Of a DNA stretch of 64,000 bases, positions 37,301 through 46,259 are shown piece after piece. Positions within the stretch are counted from its first letter, which is position 1. The number at the start of each line of letters is the position of its first letter. The translations under genes and the position numbers were made by a program. Source of the stretch: Bolinopsis microptera (Eukaryota; Ctenophora; Tentaculata; Lobata; Bolinopsidae). The stretch spans positions 2,811,175-2,875,174 of the forward strand of contig NC_087078.1 in assembly GCF_026151205.1 (NCBI RefSeq). Direction: 5' to 3'. The notes under the pieces are model-generated. The model made no database searches, had not been told where the DNA came from, and was given only the letters and a program-made list of their open reading frames with translations.

Positions 37301-37892
37301 AATAACGTACAGGACGCTAGTTTGTCTAGAAGTTTCTGTTATGATGGCATCAACGCCACCTCCCCTCCACCAGCTTATCATAGCAGGTATTTAGTTAATA
37401 TACTAATTACTATTTAATTACTAATTACTATTTAATTACTATTTAATTACTATTTAATTACTATTTAATTACTATTTAATTAATATACTAATTACTATTT
37501 AATTACTGTTTAATTGATTAACTAAATGTCCCTAAAAGTAAGCAATAAATGTCTTTCTTATGTAATAGCTCTCTATTTAATTATCAAGTTCTCTATTATC
37601 AGTTCTCTATTATCAATTATCTCATCAACTTGACTAATTATTGATTACCTCTAACGCTCCCTTTTTCAGATCATCCTCAAATAATGATAACAGTTCAATC
37701 TCCGACCTATCTAATGTAGACGCAATGGAGTCCCCACTAGAGGTAAAGGAGATGAATGTACCAATAAACGGTACCCTCACGAGTAACGGGCCCGTATCTC
37801 CTATTTACAGTGTACCGCACAGTGGGGTGTCAGCTAGTGATGCGCCATATAATGGCGCGCGACAGGGTCCCCCGCGCGACACATGGATCTGA
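16618..37892 (+). CDS. Ig/fibronectin III single-pass receptor with PPxY tail (10 exons)
   Basis: Exons: 16618-16862, 17031-17145, 17368-17458, 17588-17767, 21757-21885, 22245-22389, 25709-25819, 33969-34120, 37247-37386, 37670-37892, about 509 residues. Order: signal peptide (MYRWDWLILYVTAFNLIKTSDG); one Ig domain (LQCDV...FFWNRDG...SGSYYCLA); FN3-1 (EPPLIPKNVTVV...LHLRWEP...YSIYSFSVSAHNIVGSRG); FN3-2 (LQVVWSVPSDNIINDQLTGYEL...LSPETQYTLSMAFRT); a 37-residue stalk; a membrane helix (GIALGCGVLIAVLLSILLYF) then a CRS stop-transfer; and a tail with PPPEY and PPPAY, both WW-domain ligands as used by NEDD4-type ligases. Inferred role: adhesion or guidance receptor. The summed exon length is one base over a multiple of three; exon 5 has a run of six C (21763-21768) where five would keep the frame. 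Otherwise all borders fit. Confidence 0.85.
18267..18965 (-). CDS. Single-pass membrane protein with tyrosine-motif tail, antisense in receptor intron 4
   Basis: From ATG at 18965 the frame gives 232 residues: a short outside end (MVKKECNNE), a membrane helix (LIFYISLGLIILSTVFLVLSL), a basic stop-transfer (RRRKKN), a CTNC pair and a long Ser/Asn/Tyr-rich tail. The tail has NPEYDAVPEY, HYVPL, QYAPL, TYGELKL (YxxL types), YEYM (YxxM, the PI3K SH2 type) and TYVNV (YxN, the GRB2 type), so it looks built for tyrosine phosphorylation. The frame stays open upstream to about 19070, and CGTATCTTCAG near 19032 is a fair splice acceptor, so this may be the last exon of a larger receptor coming from the right. 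No family recognised. Opposite strand to the surrounding gene. Confidence 0.6.
   Translation of the reverse strand: MVKKECNNELIFYISLGLIILSTVFLVLSLTSCIALLRRRKKNYCTNCRQIIKLENVIVTKGLSAVSHESLMRVKRAISSSLTDNPEYDAVPEYGRGDNNNIIRGSESNMRDPHYVPLSSGNNPQYAPLSTSTYTTMRSSECSQGSYNNCDNTYGELKLSKSKDSVIRIGYAGDGSTKISCTKSCKSAIESARVRKHSEYEYMRSPRLNKKMATYVNVKNSSVSINSSKSVV
18993..20240. other. Receptor intron 4, unique part
   Basis: No coding sequence seen. There is a short GT run near 20040-20055. It may contain upstream exons of the antisense gene, but I could not identify any. Confidence 0.5.
20241..20385 (-). mobile_element. tRNA-derived SINE, left arm of palindrome
   Basis: On the minus strand it reads tRNA-like head (GGTCAGTAGCTCAATTGGTA, 20385 down to 20315), a conserved body (TAGGCCTGGCCATCTCGAAG) and a (TAA)n tail. 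In the tRNA part the base before the anticodon position is G instead of the invariant T and the acceptor ends do not pair, so it is not a working tRNA. Confidence 0.8.
20586..20802. mobile_element. Two partial SINE copies facing each other
   Basis: 20586-20716 is a minus-strand copy lacking the start of the tRNA head; 20717-20802 is a plus-strand copy lacking the whole head. They meet at the centre of the large palindrome. Confidence 0.75.
21000..21146 (+). mobile_element. tRNA-derived SINE, right arm of palindrome
   Basis: The same SINE on the plus strand: tRNA-like head 21000-21070, body, then a GATAATAATAATTAA tail. It is followed by another copy of the spacer (to about 21280), so the unit SINE plus spacer has been copied both in tandem and inverted. 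Confidence 0.8.
21757..21885 (+). other. Receptor exon 5 with single-base frame disruption
   Basis: After the incoming phase-1 G, the exon opens GAG CCA GGT (E-P-G-P-P), a normal FN3 start, but this frame soon meets TAA near 21853. The frame one base over carries the clear FN3 core (GIRTSESLQVVWSVPSDNII) and is the one exon 6 continues. The shift maps to the CCCCCC run. Either a sequencing or assembly slip, or a true inactivating allele. Confidence 0.8.
22134..22224. promoter_or_regulatory. Cluster of four CACGTG E-boxes
   Basis: CACGTG at 22134, 22175, 22196 and 22219, within 91 bp and just upstream of the acceptor of exon 6. The flanks GGTCACGTGACT and GCCACGTGACT match the palindromic site preferred by MITF/TFE- and USF-type bHLH-ZIP factors. 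Whether it is an enhancer is inference. Confidence 0.45.
25915..26065. repeat. Minisatellite of ACGGYCAYxATACGGYCACTAT units
   Basis: About seven to nine copies of ACGGCC/ACGGTC spaced by 10-12 bp in intron 7. The overlapping ORFs with HTVTIRPSYG repeats are translations of this array, not proteins. Confidence 0.85.
26622..27948. mobile_element. 1.3 kb foldback element
   Basis: Two arms of about 620 bp (26622-27240 and 27318-27948) are near-perfect reverse complements around a 75-bp spacer. The ends read TAGTCCAGTCATTTATGGAC and TCCGTAAATGACTGGACTA. The flanks share only TA or TAC, so the superfamily is uncertain; a Tc1/mariner-type TA duplication is possible. Both arms are made of tandem-like modules (...GAAGCAACATGCACCCTAAAATGC...) and carry no transposase. 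A single diverged arm-like copy lies at 57590-57810. Confidence 0.85.
28319..30348. mobile_element. Foldback transposon with poly-G/poly-C termini
   Basis: The 8-bp direct repeat CTTTGAAC flanks it at 28311-28318 and 30349-30356 (the first C of the right copy is shared with the C-run). The left end is 53 G followed by CCAATGGCATAAATGGAG; the right end is TTTTATGCCATTGG followed by about 20 C. The sub-terminal 105-bp module (28374-28478, 30227-30328) is itself a hairpin (AAAATGGAGAAAATGG / CCATTTTCTCCAT). The core is a 246-bp satellite, about four direct copies then inverted copies. An 8-bp duplication points to hAT-like or similar transposition. No transposase. Confidence 0.8.
28536..29945. 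repeat. 246-bp satellite array with inverted half
   Basis: Direct copies start near 28536, 28784, 29030, 29276 and 29520 (AATAATGAACAGAGTATCAT). From about 29590 the same sequence runs in the opposite direction (ACCCCTCGGTACACAATGTT...). The 65-76-residue ORFs inside every copy in both directions reflect low divergence, not selection. Confidence 0.9.
30357..30915. other. Receptor intron 7, unique stretch
   Basis: No feature recognised between the poly-C end of the foldback and the LINE relic. Confidence 0.5.
30917..31108 (-). pseudogene. C-terminal relic of an RTE-like LINE
   Basis: On the minus strand GHCIRHPELLASDLVLWEP is followed by a glycine/arginine-rich GRAQQGRPRQS, then a TAG and later, in another frame, EELRTLMRDRIWRGLSG. 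This is the same layout as the end of the ORF at 31360-32331 (GHVYRLQDQPAQQLLFWQP...YRGRPHKT...MSDRDKWR), but from a different, decayed copy. Confidence 0.65.
31360..32465 (-). pseudogene. RTE-like LINE reverse transcriptase, 5' truncated
   Basis: The frame is open from about 32465 down to 31360. Upstream of the first ATG (32331) it already encodes VISFIDFSKAFDC, RT motif A. Then ILQGDVLSPLIFIIVLDFIL (motif B) and DLDFADDLATI (FADD, catalytic), followed by the thumb and a C-terminal segment (YLGSYIASTSKD, LLYGAETWTLKK, RLRFAGHVYRLQ, RGRPHKTFPD). The style (FADD, GAETWTL, GHVxR) is that of RTE- or L1-like elements abundant in invertebrates. N-terminal RT and endonuclease are missing. The frame itself is intact, so the insertion is fairly young. 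It lies in receptor intron 7, antisense. Confidence 0.8.
32557..32581. repeat. Poly-G tract (about 25 G)
   Basis: A G-run in receptor intron 7 without the foldback modules seen at 28319-30348. It is followed by three copies of TCTCTCCTATTT. Confidence 0.9.
32590..33600. other. Receptor intron 7, end part
   Basis: AT-rich, with no coding sequence or element recognised before the acceptor repeat array. Confidence 0.5.
33601..34120 (+). repeat. Six-fold tandem copy of splice acceptor plus membrane-exon start
   Basis: The block CTCCACAG|GTATCGCTCTGGGATGTG...GTCCTCCTCTC begins at 33610, 33682, 33754, 33825, 33897 and 33969, at 71-72 bp spacing. Only the last copy runs on into the full exon 8 (to 34120). 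In copies 1-5 the exon text turns into AGTAACTAACTAACAT, adding V-T-N-stop after the helix start. Every copy keeps a pyrimidine tract and AG, so all six could act as acceptors. Confidence 0.95.
34121..37246. other. Receptor intron 8
   Basis: 3.1 kb with no recognised gene or element; small simple repeats only (CT near 34880, TAGTAGTAT near 35705-35745, C10 at 34671). Confidence 0.5.
37390..37520. repeat. TTTAATTACTA array in receptor intron 9
   Basis: Around ten 10-11-bp copies of AATTACTATTT directly after the donor of exon 9. Confidence 0.8.
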
Positions 37893-39172
37893 TGATTCTT
37901 TGGTATTTTCCTTTAAGTTTCCTTGAAATTGAGTGTGATGAAACATGTTGTTTGTTTGTTGAAGAAAAAAGAGGAGATTAATTACTAATTAGCTATGATT
38001 TATCGTGATCAACAAAGTTGGGAGGTTGATTGGGCTACTGATGATATTCCATTGAAAAAAGTTGATCGTAGTTATATTTGTCATGATTGCTTTCATGCGA
38101 ATAATTTTATAATTCAGAGTTATATATTACAGTACTATATTGTTATTTTAAGTTAAATTGACTTATATGTTATAGTGTATTGTTTTTAGCTACTTTTTCA
38201 TTGTACAAAATATTTTGGTGTTTGGGTGTCGGGTTGACAGTTTTTATTTTGACTAAATCTTGGTGTACATCACATATAGGTCATTAACGATGATGATATT
38301 TTAATTTATAGCGAATGAAAGTGAAAGTAATTCTAGCAGACATGTTTTAAATTGTTTTAGTGGGCGTTAACTTATCAGTTTCATTTTTACCAAACATGGT
38401 TTTAACAGTGCTACCAGATAATTTATGAGGATGAAATTTTAATTTATAGCCATAATCTAATAAAGATCACTCTAGAGGATATATTATGTTTTTGATCATC
38501 ATTATATTTTACTCATATATAAACATTTTTATAGCTGATTTTAGCCAGATTTTAGCTTGAGGATTCGCTTGATCTTGAATGACATTAGGATCATTTTACA
38601 CAATGACAGATTTTAGATATCATGATAATATGATTTTCACGATTTAGCTGCTAATATTAACTGAGATTATGACACATCATTTCAAAACAAAAGAGAGAAT
38701 ACAACATAAACACTTAAACAGTAGAGCACAGCAGATTATAAGAGATACAGAGATATTATTGTGTTGTTTGTTTGGGTTCTGTTATTTTAAATATTATCGG
38801 GTTGATTCCATTAGATGTAAAAATGCTATCTTTGACCAAGATACATGATGATAAAAAACAAGATTTACCACGTGTGTGTTCCTATTAACTTTGGACACGT
38901 AATCTAGCTGTGAATCACAGCTGCTGCATGACGAAGAAATGTCACGTGATTTTACAGGAACATCACGTGTTTTTGCAGAAAAGTCACGTGTTTTTGAACT
39001 AGTCGGTAACTGTTCTATTTAAATGTAATGTTCTATTCTTTTAATATATTTGTAAACACCAATTCTGTCTATTGTTATTGAATCTTTGTGGTTGAAATTG
39101 AAAAATGAAAACAATTTACTTTACTGTATGACAAGCAGTTGAGAAAATAATAAAAATATTAAAACCAGCTGC
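37893..39172. other. 3' region of the receptor gene and intergenic DNA
   Basis: Untranslated and flanking DNA. AATAAA at 38458 is a candidate polyadenylation signal about 565 bp after the stop. Four CACGTG sites lie at 38869-38990. Confidence 0.45.
38869..38990. promoter_or_regulatory. Second cluster of four CACGTG E-boxes
   Basis: CACGTG at 38869, 38943, 38964 and 38985; the last three are spaced 21 bp apart, i.e. two helical turns, inside diverged tandem units (TCACGTGTTTTTG). It may be a small tandem repeat or a bHLH-bound element. Confidence 0.45.
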
Positions 39173-39264
39173 AAATGTCATGTATTATTATTAATCAACT
39201 ATATACAGCAAACACAAGATAATAAAAATTAAATCATAAAATCGAGTGGCCGAGTAGTCTCGAC

Positions 39265-41085
39265 TCACCCATAGCTTCTCCATAAACGTCTATCATGAGC
39301 TTTGTACACTAAATCGTTGAAATTACTTAAACTAAATCTTTTATTTACAATCACAATAATTTTCTTTGTCATAATGTCTTTAAATAATAAATCAAATAAA
39401 TTTGAACGAGGTCTGCCCCTCCTTCCTTTGTAGTCAAAACATCCTAAATATGCAAATCTGAAAGATAAGAAGGCGGGAGTGTCATCACCGCTTCTGAGAA
39501 CGTGCCCAAGCATTTTCCATCTTGCTTTCTTGATCCTTTCAGTAAGGGGTCTGACATTACATCTCTTATATAAATTCTCGTTACTGATAACCGTAGGCCA
39601 ATAGGTGTTGATTATCTGTCTCAGATGCTTCCTTTGAAGAACGTCGACAGATGCCATTACGGTTTCAGGAGCAGCCCAGCTGCTACAGTTATACAACAAC
39701 ACTGAAGTGACAAGAGCTTCGTACAGCTTCAGCTTTCTACTCTCACTGATCTGAACAGAACTATTCAACCAGACTTTCTTGTAGGTGTAGAGGGCAACAT
39801 TGGCTTTGTTGCGTCTGTTGACAATATCTCTTTCTGAACAGAACTTTGATCCTAATAGCACTGACTCTCGCCACTCTTCATCTCCTCTAATTTTATTGCC
39901 ATGGGCATCTAAAGCATCTGTATCTGCCAAATACACTCTTGTAAACACCGTCTTTGATTCGTTAACAAAGAGACTCCAATCCTTTAGTATATCACTGGCA
40001 ATCTCTAGTATCTTCACCAGGCTCTGACCATCAGGGACAAAAGGATTTCGCGATTATTTTGGCCAAAAATCGCGGTACCGCGAAATTTAGGGAAATTTAA
40101 CAGGCTATACATTAAACTATACATAAAATTTGTCGCGGAGAATGGGAAATTTCGCGATTTCGTACATGCCGCGAAATCCTTTTGTCCCTGCTGACCATCT
40201 TCACTCAGAAGCTCAGCATCGTCAGCATAGGCTGACTCTAACGGGAGGCCTCCATCAGAGACTGGGGGGTTCGGTCTAGGAATCGTGACACTGATCACGG
40301 CTCTGATGTGATTCAGGGCACCGGCAAGGGTCAATGTAAACACTTTACCAGCCAGACTGTCTCCCTGGTAAGCGCCAATATTAATCACAAATTCACCAGA
40401 CTCAGATCTGTTGACCGTCACCTTGAGCTTTGTATTTGAGAGGAGGTACTGAACTAGGCGAATGTCGTCTCTAGAGCATCCTGCATCAATGAGGAGGTTG
40501 ATGATGGTCTGTCTGCGGATAGTATTAAACGCAGCGGTCATGTCAATGTTGATTTTACTATACTCAAACTCGCGCCTGGTAACCACTGATGTCAACATTC
40601 TCTGAGACCATACCAGGTCAGCACAACTGCGACCCTGCTTGTATGCCGCCTGCCAAGGTCCAGTGTACATATCAACGTGGTAATTTATTCTGTTCAAGGC
40701 TACGAGGGATAGGACTTTTCTAGTTCCATTTAGCAATGTGAGGGGCCGGATAGACTTTATCGGACCTCGGGGTTTTCCTGGCTTCTGAAGGGGTGTCAGG
40801 ATACCTTCTCCAATAGCTGGGATGTATGTGTTGGTCTCAAAGGAGAGATTGTAGATCCTAGCCAACTCACAGTGGAGGGGATATCCAGCAGCTTTCATTA
40901 GCTCATTAGGTATACCGTCAGGGCCACACGCTCTACCGGATTTCAGCTTCATAACAGCACGGCCAACTTCTTCAGGTGTTATGGGACAGAGGAGGCTTCC
41001 AGGAGGGTCTATGAATGCTGGGAGGTGGGGTTCATCTTTGTCATTGAACTCATTATTAAAGTATTCTTTAATAGCTTCAGCTTTT
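39265..41085 (-). pseudogene. LINE reverse transcriptase, split by a MITE
   Basis: The N-terminal part (41085 to 40191) has ACGPDGIPNELMKAAGYP, PLTLLNGTRKVLS, QAAYKQGRSCADLVW, INIDMTAAFNTI (motif A), NIGAYQGDSLAGKVFTLTLAGAL (motif B) and ESAYADDAELLSEDG (YADD). The C-terminal part (40031 to 39265) continues with the thumb and NVRPLTERIKKARWKMLGHVLRS...RRGRPRSNLF. The two halves are in register once the 159-bp MITE and one 8-bp duplication are discounted, so the gene was intact when hit. The motif-B variant GAYQGDSL...AGALNH is unusual compared with the other LINEs here; the clade is not assigned. Confidence 0.85.
40032..40190. mobile_element. hAT-type MITE, 159 bp
   Basis: Perfect 21-bp terminal inverted repeats beginning CAGGGACAAAAGGATTTCGC (40032-40052, 40170-40190) and an 8-bp direct duplication CTGACCAT (40024-40031, 40191-40198). 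CAGGG termini with an 8-bp duplication define hAT-family elements. The interior carries more inverted sequence (AAATCGCGGTACCGCGAAATTT). No coding capacity. Confidence 0.95.
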
Positions 41086-41099
41086 AAATGTCATGTATT

Positions 41100-42455
41100 T
41101 TGTAGAATATCTTCCCTCTCCCATTTCACTGCGTTTTAAATAAACATTACAAATCCCTTACTCCTACAGGCAAGTAACCACATTACATCACTACTCACTA
41201 CTCACTAGTACACTAGTACAGTGCTGCCAGTGAATTATCTTCCTCCTATCCTCCCCTCACTACTTACTATTGGTAGAGAGTCTGTACTTTGGTGCGGAGT
41301 GCGGACCGTGCTAAATATAAAACACACAATATTGGTCGGATTAGTGAGGAGTTAAGATATAAGTAGCGAGGAGGTAAGATATAAGACCCGTCACTTGGAC
41401 TTGTAGTATATATTAAGACGGGTAATGAACTGGTAGTGGTTCGGAAGTATTTGATGATTAGAGATGTGTTGTCATGGTGATATCAATGATATGCTGCTGG
41501 TCCCTCACGACTATAATACACACCATCTTGTGTAAGAAACTAATCATTTAGGTTCTATAATCTACATTACTATGTTACCGTGGCTCATTCGCTTGAGGAT
41601 TTTAGTGAACACAACATGTTAAAGACAGTGAAACACGCCATTCGAGTATTGTAAACTTTGGTAAGCTGAAAATAAAAGTTGCAAATAAAAGTTACTCAGT
41701 CTATTGCATAAGATTTCTTAGTTTGACTTCCAAAAGACATCGGACATAATGGCAAGTACATTGGTGGACGTACAAGATGCTGTTGTCCAGAAGCAATTCT
41801 TAATTCTAGCCGAATTAAGTTAGAGTGCGACACATATCCTGCATCTCATGATTATGCGGAGTAAGTTATGCGGAGTAAGGAGATTTGTATTGAAGGAGTG
41901 TGGGTCTTGGCAAGTTTTGCTTGACATACAATTCTTTGTTTGTTCAAGTTTACACTAACATCCCGCCATCTGGAGCAGTGTCAATCAGGTGTTAACTGTG
42001 CTCTCTGCTGTAGAATAGAGATTCACGGTATACTTTATGTCGAACTGTGGTTATTATAAATCATGGTCATAACCAATTTGGACAAGAATACAACACTGTG
42101 TTCAATGTTTCTACCACGGTTGATACTTGAGATCCGCGCCGTGACGTTCCATTTCCCTTAATGATGGTGACAGTAGGTGTGGTTGTTTCACATCCAACCC
42201 CAGTAATCTGTGACGCAAACATCAATCATGAGCAGTTTTAGAAGATGATCTTTAACAGAGTATGATCGCAGCAACAAAACTGAAAACGGGCCGGCTTGAT
42301 ATAGTCTAAATGTCAATTACATGTATGTAACGCGCAGGAACTCTCTCAGGTCTTCCGCGCCAAACTTCGAAATTCTAATGCACAATATAATATGCAAATG
42401 ACCGTGACTTGATCTGTGAATGACTCTTTAACTTGACTTCCTAGCAGTATCTAGA
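41100..42455. other. Intergenic DNA
   Basis: No gene or element recognised. GAGGTAAGATATAA repeats weakly near 41350-41380. Confidence 0.5.
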
Positions 42456-42458
42456 ACA

Positions 42459-43015
42459 AGGGGCCATCTACTAAGGACGTCCGCCAAAATTGAAGATTTT
42501 CAGACCACCCCCTCCCCCTGTCCGAATTTTCAAAACCACTCCCATCCCCCGGACGTCCAGCTACTTTTAAGAGTTCAACTAAAACCAACTCAAATTCATT
42601 GTTAATGAAATTCAAAGAGTTGAAATAAATGAGACTTTTTCGTTAATTCTGCCAAAATTTCCGGACGTCCGGATTTTCAGAAACCACCCCGCTCCCCCTG
42701 TCCGAAATTCCAAAACCACCCCTCCCTATATTTTCCGGATGTCCCAAGCGATCGTTCACATATTACGTAATCATTTTTTGGACAATTTTTACCCCCCCTC
42801 CGTAATTAGTTTTACACATAGCTATTGTGTCAAAATTACAGTAGCGTAATCATTTGGAAACCCCTCGGCTGATTACGTAATATGTGAACGACCCTCTAAG
42901 TAGATGGCCCCTTATCAGTTTTACACATAGCTCTTGTGATAAAATTGCGCTAGCGTAATCATTTACAAACCCCCTCTTCGATGATGACGTAATATGTGAA
43001 CGGCCCCTTTATTAT
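42459..43015. mobile_element. Nested MITEs (AAGGGGCCATCTACT and GTTCACATATTACGTAA families)
   Basis: Outer ends AAGGGGCCATCTACTAAGGA (42459) and CTAAGTAGATGGCCCCTTA (42896-42914) are inverted. Inside lies a second pair, ATCGTTCACATATTACGTAA (near 42750) and TTACGTAATATGTGAACGAC (near 42872), the family seen at 47621-52815. A third end, GACGTAATATGTGAACGGCC, lies at about 42990-43010. A GGACGTCCG-rich inner module (42475-42690) is also duplicated. No coding. Confidence 0.75.
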
Positions 43016-45531
43016 TAAGTTAAACTTTAAGGTTTGTCGAAGCCCGAAAAGGAATTTGGGTGGCATGAAAATAAATGGCTGAGACAAATGATTGAACAGT
43101 CAACTTCCACTTTTAAGACACTCTGGTGCACTGCTCAACGTAGCCGGCCGAAGTTTCAAGTTTATCTCGACTTCCATCCAAGTGGACCGGCAATTTCACT
43201 AGTATAACTATTACATTTCAAAAGCGACCGCGACTGGGCTAAAAACGTACGTGCGCGCGTCTTATTCGATCCGTGTGTCCACTTTGTACAGAAATATAGA
43301 TTTCGCCGCAACCAATTAAAACGCCACTCGGGATTGTGACACTTTAGCGCGCAAAATAGAATATTCTGGGTGGTACTTGAACTGTTCAACCTATATTCCA
43401 TTCATTGCCGAGAAATTCTTGTAGTTGACTCAAAGTAAAAGGGTCGAGATGAAGGTTAACCAAGTTTTCATTACAAAAATAAAACACTTAAATCATGTGT
43501 ATGTATTTGCAATAACTGTAATTAAGTAATGAAATTAAACTGAAAGTCGTCTACCCAAATTAGCATGCAACAACATATAATGTACTTGAAAAGCTTTATC
43601 ATGATAGGTAGCCATTCTCTTGAAATGGACTCTCGAGACAAGCAATATTCATGAAAAATGTGTTGGTCTACATTCTGGAATGTACAGATTTTGGTTATTT
43701 ACAGAAAAAAAGCAATGGACCATATTTTAAAGTGTTCAAACCATCGTTTAAAAAACTCATTCTACAATACTTTTCTTTGAGTGCAATCTTCAAATTTTTG
43801 GATATGCCATCAAAATTCATTATGTTAACCAAATAAGCAAGTCCGTAAAGTAGATATCATAATAACAGAAATATAATTGAAGACAATCTGGATTCATTTT
43901 ATCCACATATTATGAAATACCATGATAATCATATTATTATGAAACAAGTTTGGACATGTATCACAGTTTCCATTATATAAATGCAGTCATTAAATAGACA
44001 TGAACACTGGTGGGGACGTGAACCGTACTAGTTCCGACACGTGACACTTATTCTGAACTTTGATTGGTCAATGCTGCAACCTGATCGGTTAATCAGTATC
44101 ACGTGTCAGAGAAATAATGGTTCACTTCACACTAGCATCAAAATCTACAAAAAGGTTAAACAGTTCGTAATAAACCGACCAATCCTGTACGATTATATAT
44201 TTAAAACATTAAGTGAGCATCATCATAATACGTAGCTACTAGTTATACAGATTTACTTTATCATAGAATCGGATAGAATTGGCTTTGATATCAGCACAAT
44301 ATCTTCAACACAATTCTGATAAAATGCACTCTGATACCGGGAAATGAGATACTATTACCGAAAATACTTCTATCAAATCAGAACAACACGGCTTGACATG
44401 TAGAAACATCCTCCGTGACATTAACAGAAGGGCACAATGTACATGAAAAAAACTCTATACAGGGACGTGTAACAGTTATTATGTTATACAATACACATAA
44501 TACAGGCCTGCTGCATATACCACATAATCTTCCTTATTCGGCATCAAGATCAGATTTATGATGATTAAACTTCAAACAATATCGAATAAATTGGTTTCAG
44601 GCTATAATCACTTTATTTCAAATAAATTCGGTTCATATTTTCCCTTTTCATACTAATCATTCACGAGTAACAATACAAATATTTTAGTAGTTTCCGAATG
44701 TGAACACTTTAAGTGTCAGGAATATCCTGATCTTGATCCGGAATAACGACAAAAGAACCAGAGCCTAAAACATATCCCACATTCTCATCACTTCAATAAA
44801 ATAGTCTTAACTTGCATCAAAAATTGAAATATATTGCAAATCGCACTTGAAAAAGCGTTCAAAAAATATATCGACATTTTTTGCTTCAAGAGGCGAACAA
44901 ACTATTGTTAAGGACGAGTAGGATCCCCATACTGGGCCATGTTTGAAACATAGAAAAAAAAACTATGGTCTCCTCATATTATTATATTAACTTTTACGGG
45001 ATTGAGATTTTAGGACAATTTGCTTTGTAGCAAACTTGGTATAATAATGTATTGTCTAAATTATGAATATAACTAGACTTACCACTTTAAGGGATTTAAC
45101 TTTTAAGAGATGAACAAAATTCCAAACTGCTCCATCAGTAGTGTTCTACCTTGAAGCTGTATGTGATTTATCTTCATCTGCCCAAAAGGGGCCATTAATG
45201 GAGTATTATATAGCTTGATAATATACAAAGCCTAAAATACACTCATCACTTAGTACTTTAGCGGAGCATATCTCGATAACATAATATGTAATATTTCAAC
45301 TATTCATCTCATACTGTGGCAGTAATATTTGGGGCTCAAGTCAATATGAAGATACTGAACATCAATGGATTTGTATGACTCTATTTTTGATATTGCAAAT
45401 TGACTTGATCGCCACACCACACATCTCGATTTAAAGCACACAAAAACCTCAACTATACAACATCACAGTTACCCCTGACAACCCAGTACTACAAACAAAT
45501 TCTCTCAAATATGGAACTAATAAAATATAAA
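43016..45531. other. Intergenic DNA and probable 3' UTR of the next minus-strand gene
   Basis: No coding sequence I can support. TTTATT at about 44610 (AATAAA on the minus strand) could end the transcript of the gene at 45532-46254. CACGTG sites at 44038 and 44099 flank a 60-bp interval. Confidence 0.4.
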
Positions 45532-46254
45532 CTACCGTGGAGCGGATTGGGATAGGTGAGAAAAGAGGACGTAAGGTGGGGATGACCTGGCAGAACGGCT
45601 TCTCTTTGAAATATCACTACACTCGGATGTACCTGGTAAAGGGTACGGACCACTCGATAATTTGTCGTTAGTTCTACGTTTTAGGGAATTCATTTTGTAG
45701 CACTCTTGTTGAATTCCACTCATCATGAAAGGAATGTGTTCATGTTCTCCTGCGGGACTTGGATCACAAGAACCGGCTTGGTTGTAAGGGTTGTTGAAAT
45801 CAGGTCGGATACTGAGCGAATATGGTCTATCTGAGTATGATTCTTCGCATTCCATATCATCATCGTCATCTACCTCCTCCCGGTGAGACTCGTACATGCC
45901 AAAAAAACTGGATGTGTTCAGAGACATGAAGTTAGGTTGAAAGAACTGATCTCTTTCTCGAAAAGTAGGGAGTGTTGAGATGGTCTCTGCTCTAGGGCGC
46001 ATTATCACAGGTACTGATGGATGAGAAGGCTCAATCTCGTCGTCAAGAACACTTAATTTTCTGGCGAGCTGTTCCATGGCGATGTTTCTCTCCGCACTGT
46101 AACTTTTCCTGACACCCTCAGGGCTGGGAGGCGGTGCACTTCCACATTTCCCACCTCTGTCAGAAGGAGAAGCTAAACAGGAATCATCATTATCGTTATA
46201 TGATGTGGACGCAGAAGGTTCTTCCTCAAAATGAAATATGTCCTCATCACACAT
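45532..46254 (-). CDS. Unknown acidic, serine-rich disordered protein (single exon, 240 aa)
   Basis: A single open frame from ATG at 46254; an in-frame TAA lies just upstream (near 46264-46266), which supports this start, although ACTATTAG|AA could also be an acceptor of an upstream non-coding exon. N-terminus MCDEDIFHFEEEPSAST; a proline/serine stretch (GSAPPPSPEGVRKSYSAERN); a short helix-like segment (NIAMEQLARKLSVLDDEIE); an acidic run (EEVDDDDDMECEE); and a basic C-terminus (SLKRRTND, SKRSRSARSSPPYVLF). Codon use and composition look like a real host protein, with no repeats and no transposon motifs. I do not recognise the family. Basic clusters suggest a nuclear or regulatory protein; this is a guess. 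Confidence 0.65.
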   Translation of the reverse strand: MCDEDIFHFEEEPSASTSYNDNDDSCLASPSDRGGKCGSAPPPSPEGVRKSYSAERNIAMEQLARKLSVLDDEIEPSHPSVPVIMRPRAETISTLPTFRERDQFFQPNFMSLNTSSFFGMYESHREEVDDDDDMECEESYSDRPYSLSIRPDFNNPYNQAGSCDPSPAGEHEHIPFMMSGIQQECYKMNSLKRRTNDKLSSGPYPLPGTSECSDISKRSRSARSSPPYVLFSHLSQSAPR

Positions 46255-46259
46255 TTCTA

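Larger units (their letters stand above)
39187..41085 (-). mobile_element. 5'-truncated LINE insertion with 14-bp target duplication
   Basis: AAATGTCATGTATT occurs at 39173-39186 and 41086-41099, flanking LINE sequence on the minus strand. Coding begins at once at the 5' side (minus-strand KAEAIKEYFNNEFNDKDEPH from 41085), showing truncation during reverse transcription. The 3' end has a short TAATAAT tail. The element carries one MITE (40032-40190). Confidence 0.9.
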
